From Amphiprion ocellaris (Eukaryota; Chordata; Actinopteri; Pomacentridae): DNA of 64,000 nt. This document shows positions 60,366 to 64,000 of this stretch, piece by piece. The stretch spans positions 24,789,243 to 24,853,242 of the forward strand of contig NC_072784.1 of the NCBI RefSeq assembly GCF_022539595.1. The letters run 5' to 3'. Position 1 is the stretch's first letter. Each line of letters begins with the position of its first letter. The position numbers were made by a program, and so were the translations under genes. The notes below the pieces were generated by a model. The model had not been told where the DNA came from and searched no databases. It saw nothing but the letters and a program-made list of their open reading frames with translations.

Positions 60366-61832
60366 TATTCTCCGTTCTTGGCAAAAATTTTAGAAAAAGC
60401 TGTAGCAGAGCAACTTTTCTACAAGATCATGACATCTTTGACAAATTTCAGTCTGGTTTCCGCAAAAAAACATTCTACTGAAACGGCATTACTGAAAGTC
60501 TAAAGTGACATTATGATGTCAGCTGACTCGGGAGATTGTACAGTCCTGGCCTTATTGGGTCTGACATCCGCTTTTGAGACTGGAGATCATTCTATGCTGA
60601 TCAACAGACTCCGTGATCTGGCTGGGTTGTCTGGTTTAGTTTTAAAATGGTTCTCCACGTATCTGACAAACAGAACCTTTAGTGTTTGTGTGAACCAGAT
60701 TATGTCTGACACCACGGCATTATCATGCAGGGTACCGCAGGGCTCAGTCCTAGGACCTATTCTGTTCCTCTTGTATATTCTCCCTCTAGGTGACATAATC
60801 AGGCAGTTCAGAGATGTCTCCTACCATTTTTATGCGGATGAAATCCAGCTTTACTGTTCTTTTAAAGCTACTGAGCTTTAAAAACTATCCACATTAACCG
60901 ACTGCTTGACTAGCATCAGGCAGTGGTTGACGGACAATTACCTGCAGCTAAATTCTGCTAAAACATAAATTTTACTAGTTGTACCTGAAGAAACAGCTCC
61001 TGAAATAAAGAGGCATATTGGAGACTTAGGGTCATTTGTTCAACCTAGTCTCGGGAATTTAGGAGTCATGTTTGACTCAGCAATGTCTCTGAATCAACAT
61101 TCAAAGCAACTAACAAAGAATTGTTTCTTTCACCTCAGGAACATTGCCAAATTGAGAGCTCTAGTGTCAAAAGCTGAACTAGAAATGATTATACATGCTT
61201 TTATTTCTTCTCGGTTGGGTTTTTGCAACAGCCTTTTTACCTGTTTAAATAAAAAGGAGCTTGGGCATCTTCAATCTGTACAGAATGCTGCTGCTTGGCT
61301 TTTAACTCACACTCACAAAAGAGCGCACATCACCCCAGTCTTGGCATTCCTCCACTGGTTACCCATTCATTTTAGAATTCATTTTAAAATTTTGGTCCTT
61401 ACTTTTAGAGCTCTCCATAATCAAGCTCCCTCATGACTCCCTCCCTCTGACCTTCCTTCCTCATGCACCGGCTCGTGCACTGAGGTCATCAGGTCAGAGA
61501 TTGTTGTCTGTTCCCCGCACATATTTTAGGACCAGAGGTGACCGATCCTTTCAGGCAGTAGCACCCAGACTGTGGAATGCGCTGCCTGTCTCCTTAAGAT
61601 GCCTAGACTCTGCTGATTCCTTTAAAAAGTAGCTAGAAACTTTTTTATACAAGCAGGCTTTTAGTTAAGCGAGGGCTTTTACATGTGTGATTTTACGTGT
61701 GTGATTTTATGAGCAATATGGCTCTATATCGTGGGGGCTTATTTACTGTATTTTTATGTTTTATTTACTTTTTCTTTTACTGTAAAGCACTTTGTGATAT
61801 TTTATCTGTGAAAGGTGCTATATGAACGAACT

Positions 61833-61835
<3 letters not shown>
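60366..61835 (+). mobile_element. LINE, 5'-truncated, broken RT
   Basis: Frames 60276-60503, 60513-60881 and 61068-61436 carry RT order: AKILEKAVAEQLFYKI, LALLGLTSAFETGDHSML (D changed to G before LTSAF), CRVPQGSVLGPILFLLYI, and YADEIQLYCSF where the catalytic YADD has become YADE. Then NYLQLNSAKT, LGVMFDSAMSL and CNSLFTCLNKKELGHLQSVQ. Stops separate them. The 3' end TAAAGCACTTTGTGATATT then GTGCTATATGAA is shared with the tail at 29560-30432. It ends in (TA)n. Confidence 0.85.

Positions 61836-61912
<77 letters not shown>
61836..61912. repeat. (TA)n microsatellite
   Basis: Almost pure TA from 61842, with one AAAT interruption, between the LINE tail and the Tc1 end. Confidence 0.95.
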
Positions 61913-61914
<2 letters not shown>

Positions 61915-63543
61915 GTATCTCACAAAAGTGAGTCCACCCCTTGCATTTCTCCAAATATTTAATGATATCTATTCATGGGACAACACTGACGAAATGAAAC
62001 TTTCATACAATGTAAAGTAGTCACCGTACAGCTTGGATAACAGTGTACATTTTATCTTCCCATCAAAATAACTAAAACACAGCCATTAATGTCTAAACTG
62101 CTGGCAACAAAAGTGAGTACACCCTGAACTGAAAATGTCCAAATTGGGCCCAAATTTTCCATCCCCAGTTTCATGTGACTTGTTAGCGTTAAAAGGTCTC
62201 AGGTGTGAAAGGTGAGCAGGTGTGTTTAATTTGGTAATATCACTCTCACACATCTCACATTGGTCACTGGAAGTTCAACATGGCACCTCATGGCAAAGAA
62301 CTCTCTGAGGATCTGAGAAAAAGGATTGTTGCTCTACATAACGATGGCCTAGGCTATAAGAAGATTGCCATCACCCTGAAATTGAGCTGCAACACGGTGG
62401 CCAAGAGCATCCAGCGGTTTAAGAGGACCGGTTCTACTCAGAACAGGCCTCGCCATGGTCGACCAAAGTTGAGTGCACGTGCTCAGCGTCGAATCCACAG
62501 GTTGTCTTTGGGAAATAGGCGTAGGAGTGCTGCCAGCATTGCTGCAGAGGTTGGAGGGGTGGGGGGTCAGCCTGTCAGTGCTCAGACCATACGCCACACA
62601 CTGCATCAAATTGGCCTCTATGGCTGTCGTCCCAGAAGAAAGCCTCTTCTAAAGATGATGCACAAGGAAGCCCGCAAACAGTTTGCTGAAGACAAGCAGA
62701 CTAAGGATATGGATTACTGGAACCATGTCCTGTGGTCTGATGAGACCAAGATAAACTTATTTGGTTCAGATGGTGTCAAGCGTGTGTGGCGGCAGCCAGG
62801 TGAGGAGTACAAAGACAAGAGTGTCTTGCCTACAGTCAAGCATGGTGGTGGGAGTGTCATGGTCTGGGGCTGTATGAGTGCTGCCGGCACTGGAAAATTA
62901 CAGTTTATTGAGGGAAGCATGAATGCCAAAATGTACTGTGACATACTGAAGCAGAGCATGATCCCCTCCCTTAAGAAGCTGGGCCGCAGGGCATTATTCC
63001 AACATGATAATGACCCCAAACACACCTCCAAGATGACCACTGCCTTGCTAGAGAAGCTGAGAGTAAAGGTGATGGACTGGCCAAGCATGTCTCCAGACCT
63101 AAACCCAATTGAGCATCTGTGGGGCATCCTTAAACGGAAGGTGGAGGAGCGTAAGGTCTCTAACATCCATCAGCTCCGTGATGTCATCATGGAGGAGTGG
63201 GAGAAGATTCCAGTGGCAACCTGTGAAGCTCTGGTGAACTCCATGCCCAGGAGGGTGAAGGCAGTGCTGGAAAATAATGGTGGCCACACAAAATATTGAC
63301 ACTTGGGCCCAATTTGGACATTTTCAGTTAGGGGTGTACTCACTTTTGTTGCCAGCAGTTTAGACATTAATGGCTGTCTTTTAGTTATTTTGATGGGAAG
63401 ATAAAATGTACACTGTTATCCAAGCTGTGCGGTGACTACTTTACATTGTATGAAAGTTTCATTTCGTCAGTGTTGTCCCATGAATAGATATCATTAAATA
63501 TTTGGAGAAATGCAAGGGGTGGACTCACTTTTGTGAGATACTG

Positions 63544-63545
<2 letters not shown>
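61913..63545 (+). mobile_element. Complete Tc1 element with IR/DR ends
   Basis: TIRs of about 240 bp (61915-62152 / 63304-63543), with TA at both edges. Each TIR holds two copies of an 18-bp motif ACAAAAGTGAGTNCACCC: outer 61922-61939 and 63517-63534 (reverse), inner 62107-62124 and 63332-63349 (reverse). This is the IR/DR layout of Sleeping Beauty-type Tc1 elements, in which transposase binds each direct repeat. The transposase at 62280-63299 is uninterrupted. Confidence 0.95.
62280..63299 (+). CDS. Tc1 transposase, intact DD34E
   Basis: 339 codons, ATG (tcaacATGG) to TGA at 63297, full length for the family. Residues 1-60: first helix-turn-helix (SEDLRKRIVALHNDGLGYKK, SCNTVAKSIQRF). 57-72: hook and basic region RPRHGRPKLSARAQRR. 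~75-120: second helix-turn-helix, with an unusual glycine-rich AEVGGVGGQPVS stretch, and a basic CRPRRKPLL that fits a nuclear localisation signal. Catalytic D154 (VLWSDETKINLFG), D243 (FQHDNDPKH) and E278 (SPDLNPIEHLW), 34 residues between the last two; MVWGCMSAAGTG intact. It cuts and pastes its own element at TA. It lies in + orientation in the last SMG1 intron. No stop, frameshift or catalytic change is visible, so it may encode active enzyme; expression is unknown. Confidence 0.95.
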   Translation: MAPHGKELSEDLRKRIVALHNDGLGYKKIAITLKLSCNTVAKSIQRFKRTGSTQNRPRHGRPKLSARAQRRIHRLSLGNRRRSAASIAAEVGGVGGQPVSAQTIRHTLHQIGLYGCRPRRKPLLKMMHKEARKQFAEDKQTKDMDYWNHVLWSDETKINLFGSDGVKRVWRQPGEEYKDKSVLPTVKHGGGSVMVWGCMSAAGTGKLQFIEGSMNAKMYCDILKQSMIPSLKKLGRRALFQHDNDPKHTSKMTTALLEKLRVKVMDWPSMSPDLNPIEHLWGILKRKVEERKVSNIHQLRDVIMEEWEKIPVATCEALVNSMPRRVKAVLENNGGHTKY

Positions 63546-63632
<87 letters not shown>

Positions 63633-63646
63633 GATTATATACATAT

Positions 63647-63706
<60 letters not shown>

Positions 63707-63712
63707 TATATT
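63546..63712. repeat. (TA)n/(CA)n microsatellite
   Basis: Compound TA and CA repeat linking two Tc1 elements. The Ile/Tyr-rich minus-strand frames here are artefacts. Confidence 0.95.
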
Positions 63713-64000
63713 GCCAAAAGTATTCGCTCACTTGCCTTGACTCGCATATGAACATAAGTGACATCCCATTCCTAATCCATAGGGTTCAATATGACGTCGG
63801 TCCACCCTTTGCAGCTATTACAGCTTCAACTCTACTGGGAAGGCTGTCCACAAGGTTTAGGAGTGTGTTTATGGGAATTTTTGACCATTCTTCCAGAAGC
63901 GCATTTGTGAGGTCACACACTGATGTTGGACCAGAAGGCCTGGCTCTCAGTCTCTGTTCTAATTCAGCCCAAAGATGTTCTATCGGGTTGAGGTCAGGAC
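63713..64000 (-). mobile_element. Tc1 element, 5' part only (window end)
   Basis: TIR-like start CTATATTGCCAAAAGTATTC then TCGCTCACTTGCC, a common fish Tc1 family terminus by memory. The minus strand beyond 63800 encodes the transposase C-terminus (words matching FWKNGQKFP, VDSLPRRVE-type) with apparent stops. Cut by the window edge. Confidence 0.75.

Noticed and set aside
62714..63166. 150-codon minus-strand frame
   Set aside because: Antisense shadow of the intact Tc1 transposase.
63436..63764. Ile/Tyr-rich minus-strand frames near the right edge
   Set aside because: Microsatellite translation running into Tc1 TIRs.
1..64000. A new multi-gene defence or metabolic system
   Set aside because: Apart from SMG1, every sizeable coding region belongs to a transposon or retroelement; no cluster of unfamiliar genes is present.

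Overview
The window is from a vertebrate, almost certainly a teleost fish. The evidence is a spliced vertebrate-type gene with GT-AG introns, buried in Tc1/mariner, hAT, L2- and Rex1-like LINE, tRNA-SINE and (TA)n/(TATG)n repeats typical of ray-finned fish. The species cannot be read from the sequence; a spiny-rayed (percomorph) fish is only a guess.

The one host gene is SMG1, the PI3K-related kinase (PIKK) of nonsense-mediated mRNA decay, on the + strand. I can place 32 consecutive exons between 6142 and 58918. Every junction has GT/AG ends and every split codon closes correctly. Together they give 6,128 nt (about 2,042 codons), roughly the C-terminal 56% of the protein: the end of the FAT region, the kinase domain (catalytic loop GLGDRHLDN and HIDYN in the exon at 37882-38020), the long SMG1-specific C-terminal insertion, and the first part of the conserved C-terminal block. 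The first ~1,600 residues lie upstream. The last ~27 residues (the FATC tip and stop) are not found and should lie beyond 64000.

Region by region. 1-6141: an unclassified ~1.9 kb repeat with a hairpin at each end, then a Tc1 element split by a 2.6 kb hAT with a decayed two-exon transposase. 6142-13719: six SMG1 exons; the 4.8 kb intron at 7646-12470 holds nested hAT-type elements, two copies of a TACTCCGCCAAGG-ended repeat and a Tc1 remnant. 13720-20215: a dead Tc1, a short hAT-like element, a Tigger/pogo-like remnant, and a nearly complete Tc1 with one frame slip, flanked by microsatellites. 20216-27125: kinase N-lobe exons; the intervening intron has a BED-finger hAT relic and an antisense L2-like LINE. 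27126-37881: a 10.8 kb intron between kinase exons holding a Tc1 with a nested SINE, a LINE tail with an internal triplication, a Rex1-like LINE, another dead Tc1 and an L2-like LINE with a 335-codon reverse-transcriptase reading frame. 37882-50815: end of the kinase domain and most of the insertion domain, with SINEs, a MITE inside a MITE, a Tc1 remnant and a 1.6 kb MITE rich in inverted repeats. 50816-58918: last exons; one intron holds an antisense LINE cut by a foldback MITE and by a SINE. 58919-64000: a MITE with a perfect 43-bp inverted repeat, a LINE fragment, a Tc1 with an intact 339-aa DD34E transposase and complete IR/DR ends, and the start of another Tc1.

I see no CRISPR array, operon, bacterial system or new multi-gene system. 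The most interesting material is mobile-element biology: the hairpin-ended repeat at the left edge, a set of TAGG(G)-ended non-autonomous hAT-like elements with perfect 8-bp target duplications, the possibly functional Tc1 at 61913-63545, and long perfect inverted repeats that must be transcribed inside SMG1 pre-mRNA. Family names for mobile elements rest on remembered family features, not on a database search.
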